From: DASZZY01 sp036260395
Lineage (GTDB): Bacteria > Actinomycetota > UBA4738 > CALAEC01
Length of the DNA: 43,929 nucleotides
Assembly: GCA_036260395.1 (NCBI GenBank)
Contig: DASZZY010000126.1
Span: 1-43,929 of the forward strand
Direction: 5' to 3'
The position numbers and the translations under genes were made by a program. Under the pieces are notes generated by a model, which searched no databases, was not told the DNA's origin, and was given only the letters and a program-made list of their open reading frames with translations. Shown in pieces: positions 28,829 through 37,634 of this stretch (the stretch's first letter is position 1; every line of letters begins with the position of its first letter).

Positions 28829-29125
28829 CTAGGAGATGCCCGCCGCCGGACCGGCCCCGTCGTCGAAGAGCGAGAGCTGGACGGGGGCCTCCGGCGCCTC
28901 GTCGCCGTTGCGCTCGGCACGGGCGGCGTCCGGGCCCCACACCGCCTCGAGCAGCGTGGCCGGCGCGTCGAGGTTCGGCTCGGGACGGGGGCCTCCCCAG
29001 AGCGCGTCGACGTGCTCGGCGAGGCGGCCGACGGGATCGTCCCCCCGGCGCTCGGCGGCCGGCGCCCCCCGCCACACCGCTTCGGTGATGGACGGGTCCC
29101 ATCTCGCGGATGCCGTCTCGCTCAT
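28829..29125 (-). CDS. Hypothetical small acidic protein
   Basis: A 98-residue protein with a clear ribosome site (GGAGGAGG) before ATG 29125. It is acidic and rich in Ala, Pro and Trp. The short motif E-A-V-W-G/R-x-x-A (ITEAVWRGAPAAER and LLEAVWGPDAARAER) occurs twice about 43 residues apart, suggesting a small internal duplication. A C-terminal SLFDDG resembles a clamp-binding peptide (QLSLFDD), the type of motif that docks on the DNA-polymerase beta clamp. No family recognised. Confidence 0.6.
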   Translation of the reverse strand: MSETASARWDPSITEAVWRGAPAAERRGDDPVGRLAEHVDALWGGPRPEPNLDAPATLLEAVWGPDAARAERNGDEAPEAPVQLSLFDDGAGPAAGIS

Positions 29126-29219
29126 GGCCTCCTCCCTGCGACGCGTCGAACGCCGATTCTCGCGCGTTCCGGCCGCCGTGGGAAGGGGGAGCAGGTGAAG
29201 AGACCGTGACGTTCGGTCG

Positions 29220-30641
29220 TCAGCCGGACGACGCCCGCAGCCGTGCCAGGGTCCGGTCGCGGCCCAGGAGCGCCATCGACTCGAACAGCGGCGGCGACAC
29301 GGTGGAGCCGGTGACGGCCGCCCGGACCGGCTGGAACGCCTTCCGCCCCGAGAGGCCGGAGGCCTCCTGGAGCTCCCGCATGGCGGCGGTGATCGATGCC
29401 ACCGTCCACTCCGGGAGGGCCTCCAGGCGCCCGACGACCTCCAGAAGGTACTCGGCCTGCCCATCGAGGAGCTTGCGCGCCTTGTCGTCCGCCTCGACGT
29501 CCTCGAAGAGGAACCGCACGAGCGACGCCGCCTCGTTCGTCGTGCGGCTCCGCTCCTGGACCAGCGGGGCCGCCGCGGCCACCCGGTCGGGCTCCGGCTC
29601 GATCCCAGCCCGCCGGAGCGCCTCTTCCAGCAGCTCCGCGAACCGATCCGCGGGCGCCTCGCGGATGTAGTGGCCGTTCATCCAGTCGAGCTTCTCGCGG
29701 TCGAACGCGGCGGGGTTCCGCGACACCCGCGCCAGGTCGAACGACTCGATCAGCTGCTCCCGGCCGAAGAACGTGGTGTGGTCGTCGTACGACCATCCGA
29801 GCAGCGCGAGGTAGTTCACCATGGCCTCCGGCAGGTACCCCTGCTCGCGGAACCACTCCACGGACACCGAGCCGTGGCGCTTGGAGAGCGGCTGGCGATC
29901 GTGGCCCACGATCAGCGGGAGGTGCCCGTACGCCGGCGGTTGCTCCACGCCGAGCGCTTCCAGCAGCAGCAGCTGGCGCGGCGTGGACGAGAACAGGTCC
30001 TCGCCGCGGATGACGTGGGTCATCCGCATCTTCCAGTCGTCGACGGCGGCGGCCAGCAGGTACGTGGGGAACCCGTTGCTCCGGAGGATCACGAAGTCCT
30101 CGATGTCGGACGCCGGGAACGTGGCCTCGCCGCGGACGAGGTCGTGCACGGTCACGTCGCGCCCGGGGGTGGCGAAGCGCCACGCGAACGAGCGGCCCTC
30201 GGCCTCGCGGGCCTTCCGCTGCTCCTCCGACAGCCCCCGGCATCGCTGGTCGTAGCGGGGAGGCTCCCCGCGGGCCAGCGCCTGGCGGCGGCGCTCCTCC
30301 AGCTCCTCGGGGGTGCAATAACACCGGTACGCGCGCTCGTCGCCTGCGAGCCGCTCGACCGTGTCGCGGTACAGCGACAGCCGCTCGGTCTGGCGGTACG
30401 GGCCGTACGAGCCGCCCACGCCGGGGCCCTCGTCCCAGTCGATCCCCAGCCAGCGGAGCGACTCCTGGATCGCCTGCACCGAGTCCTCCGTCGATCGGGT
30501 CCGGTCGGTGTCCTCGATCCGGAGCACGAACGTCCCGCCGTGGCGGCGGGCGAAGAGCCAGTCGTACAGCGCGGTCCGGGCGCCGCCCACGTGGAGGTAG
30601 CCCGTCGGCGCCGGCGCGTACCGGACGCGGACCTCATCCAC
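29220..30641 (-). CDS. gltX: Glutamyl-tRNA synthetase
   Basis: A 473-residue class I synthetase. The HIGH box is in YAPAPTGYLHVGGART (6-21), KMSKS appears as LSKRHG (about 244-249), and the Glu/ATP-site VIRGEDLF is present. CYC and a nearby Cys/Tyr pair resemble the zinc-site region of bacterial GluRS. I chose GTG 30641 because it overlaps the stop of the FAH-family gene by 8 nt and places the Rossmann fold right at the start; the longer reading adds ten unconserved residues. No glnRS is seen here. Confidence 0.95.
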   Translation of the reverse strand: MDEVRVRYAPAPTGYLHVGGARTALYDWLFARRHGGTFVLRIEDTDRTRSTEDSVQAIQESLRWLGIDWDEGPGVGGSYGPYRQTERLSLYRDTVERLAGDERAYRCYCTPEELEERRRQALARGEPPRYDQRCRGLSEEQRKAREAEGRSFAWRFATPGRDVTVHDLVRGEATFPASDIEDFVILRSNGFPTYLLAAAVDDWKMRMTHVIRGEDLFSSTPRQLLLLEALGVEQPPAYGHLPLIVGHDRQPLSKRHGSVSVEWFREQGYLPEAMVNYLALLGWSYDDHTTFFGREQLIESFDLARVSRNPAAFDREKLDWMNGHYIREAPADRFAELLEEALRRAGIEPEPDRVAAAAPLVQERSRTTNEAASLVRFLFEDVEADDKARKLLDGQAEYLLEVVGRLEALPEWTVASITAAMRELQEASGLSGRKAFQPVRAAVTGSTVSPPLFESMALLGRDRTLARLRASSG

Positions 30642-31395
30642 CCTCGACCACCCCGTTCTCGAGCACGCCAACGCCCTCGACCTCGACCTCGACGGTGTCT
30701 CCGGCCTTCAGCGGGCCGACCCCGGCCGGCGTGCCGGTGAGGACCACGTCGCCGGGAAGAAGCGTGATGGTGCGGGAGATGAACGCCACCAGCGCGGCCG
30801 CGGAGAACAGGAAGTCCGAGGTCCGCCCGGACTGGCGGGTCTCGCCGTTGACCCGAGCCTCGACGCCGACGTCGGCCGGGTCCAGCTCGGTATCGATCCA
30901 CGGGCCGAGCGGGCAGAACCCGTCCGACCCCTTGGCCCGCGCCCACTGGCCGTCCTGCTTCTGCCACTCGCGGGCCGTGACGTCGTTGGCGCAGGTGTAC
31001 CCGAGGACGTACCGCAGCGCGTCGGCCTCGTCGACCCTCCGGCACAGCCGACCCATCACCACCGCGAGCTCGGCCTCGTGGTCCACGCGGCCGGCGCCGG
31101 GCGGGAGGGGGATGGGGTCCCCGGGCCCGATCACCGAGGTGGCTGGCTTGAAGAACAGGATCGGCGACTCCGGCACCGGGTTCCCGAGCTCCGCCGCGTG
31201 CCCGGGGTTGTTCCGGGCGACGGCCACGATCTTCGAGGGGATCACCGGCGCCAGGAGCCTGACGTCGTCGGCCGGGACCTCCTCACCGGTGGGGATGGGT
31301 TCCTCGAAGAACGTCCCCCGCAGCGCCCGGATCGTGGGGCCCTCGCGGACGCCGGTGGCGATGCGGTCGCCGTGCCGGAAGCGGACCAGCCTCAC
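30634..31395 (-). CDS. Fumarylacetoacetase-family hydrolase
   Basis: A 253-residue FAH-fold enzyme. KIVAVARNNPGHAAELG (about 55-71) is the substrate loop, FFKPATSVIGPGDPI follows, and metal ligands lie in DHEAELAVVMG (about 104-114) and YTCANDVTAREWQ. LTGTPAGVGPLKAGDTVEVEVEGVG closes the fold. Family members hydrolyse or decarboxylate beta-diketo and 2-hydroxy-2,4-dienoate type substrates, or oxaloacetate; the substrate here is unknown. It sits between ilvE (3 nt) and gltX (overlap). Confidence 0.9.
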   Translation of the reverse strand: MRLVRFRHGDRIATGVREGPTIRALRGTFFEEPIPTGEEVPADDVRLLAPVIPSKIVAVARNNPGHAAELGNPVPESPILFFKPATSVIGPGDPIPLPPGAGRVDHEAELAVVMGRLCRRVDEADALRYVLGYTCANDVTAREWQKQDGQWARAKGSDGFCPLGPWIDTELDPADVGVEARVNGETRQSGRTSDFLFSAAALVAFISRTITLLPGDVVLTGTPAGVGPLKAGDTVEVEVEGVGVLENGVVEGG

Positions 31396-31398
31396 GCG

Positions 31399-32325
31399 CT
31401 ACTCGACGTACTCGACCCAGGGCTCGTACCGGTCGATGTCGCCCTTGACCGCCGCGAAGAACGTCTGCTGGATCTCCTTGGTGATCGGGCCGCGCCCGTT
31501 CGAGGCCAGGACCCGGCCGTCGATCTCGCGGATCGGCGTCACCTCCGCGGCGGTCCCGGTGAGGAACGCCTCGTCCGCGGTGTACAGGTCGGCACGGAGC
31601 AGCTTGCGCTCCACGACCTCGTAGCCCATGTCGCGGGCGATCGTCATCGCGGCGTCGCGGTTGACCCCCAGCAGGATCCCCGCCGACTCCGGCGGCGTCA
31701 CGAGGACGCCGTCGCGGACGATGAACAGGTTCTCGCCGGTGCCCTCCGCCACGTCGCCGTCCGAGGACAGCATGATGGCGTCGTCGTAGCCGGCCTTGAT
31801 GGCCTCCACCTTCGCCAGCCCGGAGTTGATGTACTGGCCGGTGGCCTTGGCCTGGGCCGGGAGGACGTTGGCGTCGGGGCGCCGCCACGACGAGATGAGC
31901 AGCCGGGCGCCGTTCTCCAGGCAGTCGTCGCCGAGGTAGGTCCCCCACGGCCACACCCCGATGGCCACGTTGACCGGGGCGTACAGCGGGTTGAGCCCCA
32001 TCTCGCCGTAGCCGTGATAGACGATCGGGCGGACGTAGCACGCCTTCAGGCCGCTGGCCCGCACGGTGTCCTTGGCGGCCTCGACGAGCTCGTCAAGCGA
32101 GTACGGGATCTCGATCATGTAGACGGCCGCGGACCGGAACAGCCGCCGGATGTGGTCGGTGAGCCGGAAGATGCCCGGGAGCCCCCTCGACGTCTCGTAG
32201 GCCCGGATGCCCTCGAACACGCCGCTGCCGTAGTGCAGCGCGTGGGTCAGCACGTGGACCTTGGCGTCCTCCCACGGGACGAGCTTCCCGTCCATCCAGA
32301 TCTTCTCGACAGGCTGAATCGGCAT
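31399..32325 (-). CDS. ilvE: Branched-chain amino acid aminotransferase
   Basis: A 308-residue fold-type IV PLP enzyme that interconverts Val, Leu and Ile with their keto acids. It starts KIWMDGKLVPWEDAKVHVLTH; the PLP lysine is in NSGLAKVEAIKAG (near 160), and the signature EGTGENLFIVRDG (about 196-208) is perfect. ATG 32325 is preceded by AAGGAGGA; a -10-like TACGCT is at 32392-32397. Group I features (GEMGLNPLYAPVNVAIGVWPWGTY) fit BCAT rather than D-amino-acid aminotransferase. Confidence 0.94.
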   Translation of the reverse strand: MPIQPVEKIWMDGKLVPWEDAKVHVLTHALHYGSGVFEGIRAYETSRGLPGIFRLTDHIRRLFRSAAVYMIEIPYSLDELVEAAKDTVRASGLKACYVRPIVYHGYGEMGLNPLYAPVNVAIGVWPWGTYLGDDCLENGARLLISSWRRPDANVLPAQAKATGQYINSGLAKVEAIKAGYDDAIMLSSDGDVAEGTGENLFIVRDGVLVTPPESAGILLGVNRDAAMTIARDMGYEVVERKLLRADLYTADEAFLTGTAAEVTPIREIDGRVLASNGRGPITKEIQQTFFAAVKGDIDRYEPWVEYVE

Positions 32326-32445
32326 CCCGCGTCCTCCTTCGTCCGACCTGGCGTCCGGCCTCGGCGGCGGCCCCGGCGCTGACCCGCCTAAAGCGTACAC
32401 CGCCGCCTCGGGCCCCGACCGAGCGCGGCCTGCGGGGCGCCGGGG

Positions 32446-34026
32446 TCAGTCGCCGACCGCGATCGAGCGGGCGGTCTTCATCCCGACGGCCTCGACGATC
32501 TCCTCGAGCGTCGGTGCGGGGATCGGGCTGTCGACCGTCAGCCCCATGAGCGCCAGCCCGCCGGCCTCGCGCCTGCCGACCTCCATGCTGGCGATGTTGA
32601 TCCCCGCCCGGCCGAGGATGCTTCCCACCTTGCCGATGACCCCCGGGCGGTCCTCGTAGAGGAAGAACGCCATGTGATCGGCGGGCGCCATGTCGACGTC
32701 GAACCCGTACACCCGGACCAGGCGCTCGGCGTCCCGCTTCCCGACCAGCGTCCCGGCCACCGCAACGTCGCCGGCCTCCGTCTCGGCGCGCAGCGAGACG
32801 AGGTTCACGTAGTCCTCCGACTCCATCGACCGGCGCTCGGACACCGCCAGGCCGCGCTCCCGGGCGATCACCGGGGCGTTGACGTAGGAGACCGGCTCGT
32901 CCACCACGCCCGTCAGCATGCCTTTCAGCGCGGCCAGCGTGAGCACCTTGGTGTCGAACTCCGCCACCCTGCCGAGGTAGTCGGCCGAGACGCTCCGCAG
33001 CGGGGCGTCGGCCAGGCCGGCCAGGATGCGGCCCAGCCGCTCCGCCAGCGGCAGGAACGGCCGGACCTGCTCGGCGACCTCGGTGGCCGCCACGTTGACG
33101 GCGAACGGCACGAACTCGCCGCGGAGCGCCAGCCGGACCATCTCGGCGATGGCCAGGCCGGCCTTGTCCTGGGCCTCGCGGGTGGAGGCCCCGAGGTGCG
33201 GCGTGACCACGACCTGGTCGAGGGCGAACAGCGGGTGGTCGGTGACCGGCTCCTCGGCGAACACGTCGAGCGCCGCGCCGGCCAGCCGCCCGTCCCGCAC
33301 GGCCTGCTCCAGGGCCGCCTCGCTCACGATGCCGCCGCGCGCGGTGTTCACCAGCCGGGCGCCCGGCTTCATCAGCCCCAGCTCGCGTGGCCCGATCAGC
33401 GCCTCGGTCTCGGCGGTGCGTGGCAGGTGGATCGTGACGAAGTCGGCCTGGACCAGCAGGGCCCCGAGGTCGGGCATCAGCTCGATGCCCATCTGCCGCG
33501 CCCGCTCCCTGGACACGTAGGGGTCATAGGCGATCAGCCGCATGCCGAACGCCAGCGCCCGCTGGGCGACCATGGTCCCCACCCGCCCCAACCCCACGAT
33601 CCCCAGCGTCTTGCCGTGGAGCTCCGTGCCCTGGAACCGCTCGCGCTCCCAGGTGCCGGACCGGAGCGCCTGGTCGGCGCGCGGCAGGTTCCGGGCCATG
33701 GCCAGGAGGAGGGCCATGGTGTGCTCGGCCGCCGAGAGGACGTTGGACTGCGGGGCGTTCACGACCATCACGCCGCGGCGCGTGGCGGCGTCCACGTCGA
33801 CGTTGTCGAGCCCGATCCCCGCCCGGCCGACGACCTTGAGGTTGTCGCCCGCCTCGATCACCGCGGCGTCCACGCGGGTCTGCGACCGGACCACCAGGGC
33901 GTCGTACGGGGCGATGGCCTCGGCCAGCCCGCCGGAGGCCAGCTCGGTGCGGACGTCGACCTCGAAGTCCTGTCCGAGCACCGACAGCCCGCGCTCGGAG
34001 AGCTTCTCGGTGACCAGGACCTTCAT
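32446..34026 (-). CDS. serA: D-3-phosphoglycerate dehydrogenase
   Basis: A 526-residue first enzyme of serine synthesis, long form. NAD-binding LGIVGLGRVGTMVAQRA (about 140-156), catalytic Arg and Glu around VNTARGGIVSE and DVFAEEP, and the His in TPHLGAST (about 275-282). An ASB domain (about 310-450) and a C-terminal ACT domain (FFLYEDRPGVIGKVGSIL, about 455-526) allow serine feedback inhibition. TATACT is 6 nt before ATG 34026, so the transcript is probably leaderless. Confidence 0.96.
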   Translation of the reverse strand: MKVLVTEKLSERGLSVLGQDFEVDVRTELASGGLAEAIAPYDALVVRSQTRVDAAVIEAGDNLKVVGRAGIGLDNVDVDAATRRGVMVVNAPQSNVLSAAEHTMALLLAMARNLPRADQALRSGTWERERFQGTELHGKTLGIVGLGRVGTMVAQRALAFGMRLIAYDPYVSRERARQMGIELMPDLGALLVQADFVTIHLPRTAETEALIGPRELGLMKPGARLVNTARGGIVSEAALEQAVRDGRLAGAALDVFAEEPVTDHPLFALDQVVVTPHLGASTREAQDKAGLAIAEMVRLALRGEFVPFAVNVAATEVAEQVRPFLPLAERLGRILAGLADAPLRSVSADYLGRVAEFDTKVLTLAALKGMLTGVVDEPVSYVNAPVIARERGLAVSERRSMESEDYVNLVSLRAETEAGDVAVAGTLVGKRDAERLVRVYGFDVDMAPADHMAFFLYEDRPGVIGKVGSILGRAGINIASMEVGRREAGGLALMGLTVDSPIPAPTLEEIVEAVGMKTARSIAVGD

Positions 34027-34032
34027 GCCGCG

Positions 34033-34038
34033 AGTATA
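34033..34038 (-). promoter_or_regulatory. -10 box for leaderless serA transcript
   Basis: TATACT, the best -10 match in the window, lies exactly 6 nt before ATG 34026 on the minus strand. Confidence 0.6.
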
Positions 34039-34110
34039 CGGACGGCTTGTGGTCCGACGGCGTGATGCGCTTGGATAGCTCCGTCCGATGCCCCGACGAG
34101 AGGAGGCGGG

Positions 34111-34422
34111 ATGGCCGTGTACATCAACCTCATCAAGTGGACGGACCAGGGGCGGGCCAAGGCCGACTCGCTGCCGGCCCGGACCGACGAGGTCGCCAAG
34201 CGGATCGAGGCCGCCGGCGGGAAGCTCGTCGGCAACTACCTGACGATGGGGCGCTTCGACCAGGTGGCCATCACCGAGGCGCCCGACGACGAGACGGCGG
34301 CCGCCCTGCTCATCATCATCGCCCAGCGCGGCAACGCGGTCACCGAGACGCTGCGGGCCTTCACGATGGACGAGACGCGGGAGCTGGTCCGCCGCGCGGG
34401 GGAGATCGCCGGCAGCTCGTAG
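34111..34422 (+). CDS. GYD-domain protein
   Basis: A 103-residue ferredoxin-like protein of the GYD family: YINLIKWTDQGRAKADSLPAR start, GGKLVGNYLTMGRFDQVAITEAPDDETAAALLI core, and a C-terminal helix. Function is unknown for the family. GAGGAGG before ATG 34111 sets the start. It stands alone on the plus strand between serA and the aminotransferase and converges on the latter with a 15-nt gap. Confidence 0.85.
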   Translation: MAVYINLIKWTDQGRAKADSLPARTDEVAKRIEAAGGKLVGNYLTMGRFDQVAITEAPDDETAAALLIIIAQRGNAVTETLRAFTMDETRELVRRAGEIAGSS

Positions 34423-34437
34423 CGGGGGCCGCCCGGC

Positions 34438-35592
34438 TCAGCGCGCCGACGCCGCGAAGACCCCTTCGGCGGCGGCCACCGCCGCGCCCCGCTTCACGGG
34501 GTAGCCCATGGCCTCCAGCGTGAGCTCGATCGCCGCCAGGCACCGGAGGATGTCCAGGCGGTCGTAGAACCCCAGGTGCCCGATCCGGAACACCTTGCCC
34601 TTGAGGGGCCCCTGGCCGGGGGCCAGGATGATGCCGTGGTCCCTGCGCACCCGGGCCACCAGCTGGTTCCCGTCGATCCCCTCGGGGGCGCGGACCGCGG
34701 TGACCGCCCACGCCCGCTCCGGATGCTCGCCGTCGAGGTCGAGGCCGAGCGCCCGGACGCCCTCCTTGGTGGCCTCCGACAGCACGCGATGCCGGGCCAG
34801 CACCGCCTCGGCACCCTCGTCCAGGTAGAGGCGGAGCGCCGCCCGGAGCCCCAGCAGGAGGCTGATCGCCGGCGTCCAGGGGCTCTCGGGGTCGGGCATC
34901 TCGTAGGACTTCCGGTACGCGGCCCAGTCGAAGTAGAACCGCGGGTTCCGCGCCTCGCGCGTCGCGGCCCACGCCGCCTCGGACACCGAGACGAACGCGA
35001 GGCCGGGCGTGGCGCCCAACGCCTTCTGCGACCCCCCAACGCCGACGTCGATCCCCCAGGCGTCGCCCTCGTACGGGACCGCGCCGAGGCTGGAGATGGC
35101 GTCGACGACGAACAGCGCGCCGGCGTCGCGGCTGACCCCGCCGAGCGCCTCGATGTCGTGGATCACGCCGGTGGAGGTCTCGCTGTGCTGGGCGAGCACG
35201 CCCCTGGTGGGGGCCTCCGCCACCGCCGCGGCCACGTCGTCGGGCCGGATGGCCCGGCCCCACTCGTACTCCACGCGGCGGACGTCGAGGTGGAACGCCT
35301 CGGCGATCCGGGCGAACCGGTCTCCGAAGTAGCCGGCCACCGGGACCACGACCCGGTCGCCGGGAGAGAACAGGTTGGCCACCGCCGACTCGAGGCCCCC
35401 GGTGCCCGACGAGCTGAACACGAGCACGTCGGACTCGGTCCGGAGCAGGCTGCGGAGCCCCGAGGTGACCTCGCGGAGGAGGTCCCCGTACCCCGGCCCG
35501 CGGTGGTACACGAGCGGCGAGGCCTGGGCCAGCAGCACCTCGGGCGGGACCGGGGTGGGCCCCGGCGTCATGAGGATCTCGGGTCGTTCCAT
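34438..35592 (-). CDS. Class V aminotransferase (alanine/serine-glyoxylate type)
   Basis: A 384-residue PLP enzyme. The start TPGPTPVPPEVLLAQ, the GTGGLESAVANL phosphate loop, the cofactor aspartate in VDAISSLGAVP and the Schiff-base lysine in GSQKALGATPGLAF (about 190) are typical of alanine-glyoxylate/serine-pyruvate aminotransferases. Next to serA it may work in serine metabolism (inference). ATG 35592 follows GGGAAGGG. Confidence 0.9.
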   Translation of the reverse strand: MERPEILMTPGPTPVPPEVLLAQASPLVYHRGPGYGDLLREVTSGLRSLLRTESDVLVFSSSGTGGLESAVANLFSPGDRVVVPVAGYFGDRFARIAEAFHLDVRRVEYEWGRAIRPDDVAAAVAEAPTRGVLAQHSETSTGVIHDIEALGGVSRDAGALFVVDAISSLGAVPYEGDAWGIDVGVGGSQKALGATPGLAFVSVSEAAWAATREARNPRFYFDWAAYRKSYEMPDPESPWTPAISLLLGLRAALRLYLDEGAEAVLARHRVLSEATKEGVRALGLDLDGEHPERAWAVTAVRAPEGIDGNQLVARVRRDHGIILAPGQGPLKGKVFRIGHLGFYDRLDILRCLAAIELTLEAMGYPVKRGAAVAAAEGVFAASAR

Positions 35593-35660
35593 GGCGTTCC
35601 CTTCCCCGGGCGGCTCCGGCCAGCGTATCACGGGCCTTCCGGCCCTCCCCCCCGAACGGA

Positions 35661-35690
35661 ACGGCCCCCGGCCGGCGGGCCGGGGGCCGT
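35661..35690 (-). terminator. Perfect 13-bp hairpin after the phasin-like gene
   Basis: ACGGCCCCCGGCC and GGCCGGGGGCCGT form a perfect 13-bp stem with a GGCG loop, 19 nt past the stop of the gene at 35709-36020 and before the aminotransferase start. It lacks a U-tract, so it may act as a Rho-independent terminator of the GC-rich type or as an RNA stabiliser. Confidence 0.6.
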
Positions 35691-35708
35691 CGCGCGAAGC
35701 GGACGTCG

Positions 35709-36020
35709 TCACGCGGCCTTGGCGACCTTGCCCTGGGGCCAGATCCGCCGGTTGATCGGGCGGAACGCCTTGGCCATGTTCAGGGCGTAGGCCCGCTGGG
35801 TCTTGACCAGGCGCTCGACGAAGTCGAAGTAGGTCCGCACGTACTCCTCCGGGGTGGGGAGGTTCCGCACGAACGACGCGCCCGGGAGCCGGTCCGGCAG
35901 GACCGCGTCGAGCCGCTCGTTCACCGCGGTGGCGGCCTTGACGGCCAGGTCGTCGGCCTGGCCGACCAAGTCGATGATGCGGTCGGCGACCCTGTTCATG
36001 GTGCCCTCGTAGCTGGCCAT
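35709..36020 (-). CDS. Small helical protein, possibly phasin-like
   Basis: A 103-residue, mostly helical protein with a central Pro-rich hinge (VLPDRLPGASFVRNLPTPEEY) and the C-terminal stretch TYFDFVERLVKTQRAYALNMAKAF, which recalls phasins that coat polyester granules. It could also be another amphipathic surface protein. ATG 36020 has AGGAGGAGA upstream. The XRE regulator is directly upstream on the same strand (54-nt gap), an arrangement also seen for phasins and their repressors; the link is inference. Confidence 0.6.
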   Translation of the reverse strand: MASYEGTMNRVADRIIDLVGQADDLAVKAATAVNERLDAVLPDRLPGASFVRNLPTPEEYVRTYFDFVERLVKTQRAYALNMAKAFRPINRRIWPQGKVAKAA

Positions 36021-36074
36021 GTCTCCTCCTTGGTTGACGGCCGTGCGCAGTTTACCAAGCGGTCGGGTGGAACG

Positions 36075-36428
36075 TCAAGCGGGGCGGTCAGCGACGCCCA
36101 CGAAGCCCCGGTAGACCCGCAGGAGCGTCTCCTTTTGTTCGTCGGTCAGCCGGGGATCCAGGCGGATCGCTCGCTCGACGTCCACCTGTTCGTCGGCCTC
36201 CGGCTCGTCGAGGAGGCCGGCCCTGGCGAACAGCGTCTCCGCGGAGACGTCCAGCGCGCCGGCCAGCGCCTTCAGGACCTTGGCCGAGGGACGGTACAGC
36301 CCGCGCTCGACCTGGCTCAGGTAGGCGTTCGAGACCTTGGTGACCTCGGCCAGCTGCCGGAGCGACAGTCGCGCCAGCCGGCGCTGCGTGCGGATGAACT
36401 CGCCGATCGCCCGCTTCTCCCTGCTCAT
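36075..36428 (-). CDS. XRE-family helix-turn-helix regulator
   Basis: A 117-residue protein with a canonical Cro/CI HTH at about 9-65 (IRTQRRLARLSLRQLAEVTKVSNAYLSQVERGLYRPS), followed by an acidic helical tail that probably dimerises it (DEQVDVERAIRLDPRLTDEQKETLLRVYRGF). TATCCT (36436-36441, minus) is 7 nt before ATG 36428, so it is likely leaderless. Probable control of itself and the downstream phasin-like gene. Confidence 0.88.
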   Translation of the reverse strand: MSREKRAIGEFIRTQRRLARLSLRQLAEVTKVSNAYLSQVERGLYRPSAKVLKALAGALDVSAETLFARAGLLDEPEADEQVDVERAIRLDPRLTDEQKETLLRVYRGFVGVADRPA

Positions 36429-36479
36429 CCCACTCAGGATACCACGGCGCTTGGCCGGCCAAGCGGCCGCGTGGCGCCG

Positions 36480-37634
36480 TCAGGTCAGCCCGGCCAGCTC
36501 CTCGAACAGCCGGTCGATGTCGCCCTCGACGTTGAAGAAGTGCGGCGAGATGCGGAGGCCGTCGCCCCGGTGGTCGACGCAGACGTCGCGCTCGAACAGC
36601 GCGTCGGCGATCTCCCCGGCGCGCTCCCCGACCCCGACGTTCACCACGCCGCCGCGGGCCTTGCGGTCCCGAGGTGTGCGGACCGCGAGCCCGGCCGCAT
36701 CGGCGCGCTCCATCACGTGATCCGTCAGCTCGCCCTGTCGCTCGCGGATCCGCTCGGGGCCGACCTCGGCGATGATCTCCAGGCCGCCGCGGGCGACGAA
36801 GGCGACCGGGGCCGGGTGGGTGCCGGTCTCCAGCCGCCGCGCGGTCGGGTGCCAGTCCAGCTCCTCGAGGTGGAAGCCGAACGGCTCGCGCTGCCCCCAC
36901 CACCCGGTCACCGTCGGCTCCAGCTGCGGAAGGAGGTCCCGGCGCGCGTACAGGAACGTGAGCCCCGGTCCCCCGCACAGCCACTTGAGCACACCGGTCG
37001 TGTAGAAGTCGCACCCCACCTCGTGGACGTCGATCGGGAGGATGCCGGCCCCGTGGAAGTCGTCGAGGACGGTCCAGGCGCCGGCATCGCGGGCCAGGCG
37101 GCAGATCTCCTCGACGTCCAGCAGCGCGCTGCTCCGATACAGCACCCGGTTCAGGATGACCGCCGCGGTCCGCTCGTCGATGGCCTCGGCGAAGGCCTCG
37201 GTCGGCACGCTCAGGCCGTCGGGGCTCCGGAGGAACACCACCTCCGCGCCGCGGCGCCGCTGGGCCAGCGCCACGTGACCGTCGGTCGGGAAGTCGAGCT
37301 CGGTCAGGACGATCCGGTTCCGCTCGCCCGACAGGTCGAGGCACGACAGCACCGAGGACAGCGCCATCGAGACGTTCGTGGTGATCGCCAGCTCCCCGGG
37401 GTCCGCGCCGATGAGCGCGGCGAACACGGCCTTCACGTCCCGGATCTCGGGGAAGATCCGGCGGAACCACACCGGCTCCGGAGCCCCGAGGTCCTCCCAG
37501 ACGTCGACGTACTCCTGAAGGCGCCGCTTGGCCCGGCCGGAGACGGGGCCCAGCGAGGCGCTGATGAGGTACGCCTTCCGGCCGACCACCGGGAACTCGT
37601 CGCGGTAGGACTCCAGCGGGCGGACGGCCGCCAT
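36480..37634 (-). CDS. kynU: Kynureninase-like PLP enzyme
   Basis: A 384-residue fold-type I (class V) PLP enzyme. Cofactor Asp in LDDFHGAGILPIDVHEVGCDF (about 190-210), Schiff-base K217 in TGVLKWLCGGPGLTFLYAR, and GWWGQREPFGF matching the kynureninase GWWGH segment. It would split kynurenine to anthranilate and alanine. Slightly shorter than classical KynU, and the LKW context differs from YKYLN, so a selenocysteine-lyase or epimerase-like role is a minor alternative. It overlaps the TDO gene by TGATG, strong support for the kynurenine pathway. No formamidase is in the window. Confidence 0.82.
   Translation of the reverse strand: MAAVRPLESYRDEFPVVGRKAYLISASLGPVSGRAKRRLQEYVDVWEDLGAPEPVWFRRIFPEIRDVKAVFAALIGADPGELAITTNVSMALSSVLSCLDLSGERNRIVLTELDFPTDGHVALAQRRRGAEVVFLRSPDGLSVPTEAFAEAIDERTAAVILNRVLYRSSALLDVEEICRLARDAGAWTVLDDFHGAGILPIDVHEVGCDFYTTGVLKWLCGGPGLTFLYARRDLLPQLEPTVTGWWGQREPFGFHLEELDWHPTARRLETGTHPAPVAFVARGGLEIIAEVGPERIRERQGELTDHVMERADAAGLAVRTPRDRKARGGVVNVGVGERAGEIADALFERDVCVDHRGDGLRISPHFFNVEGDIDRLFEELAGLT

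Noticed and set aside
27677..29209. A 510-codon plus-strand frame over def and the ACT gene.
   Set aside because: Shadow of well-recognised minus-strand genes; no family resemblance.
29220..30641. A tRNA or T-box element near gltX.
   Set aside because: No cloverleaf, TTCGA-type T-loop or T-box could be found on either strand around the gene.
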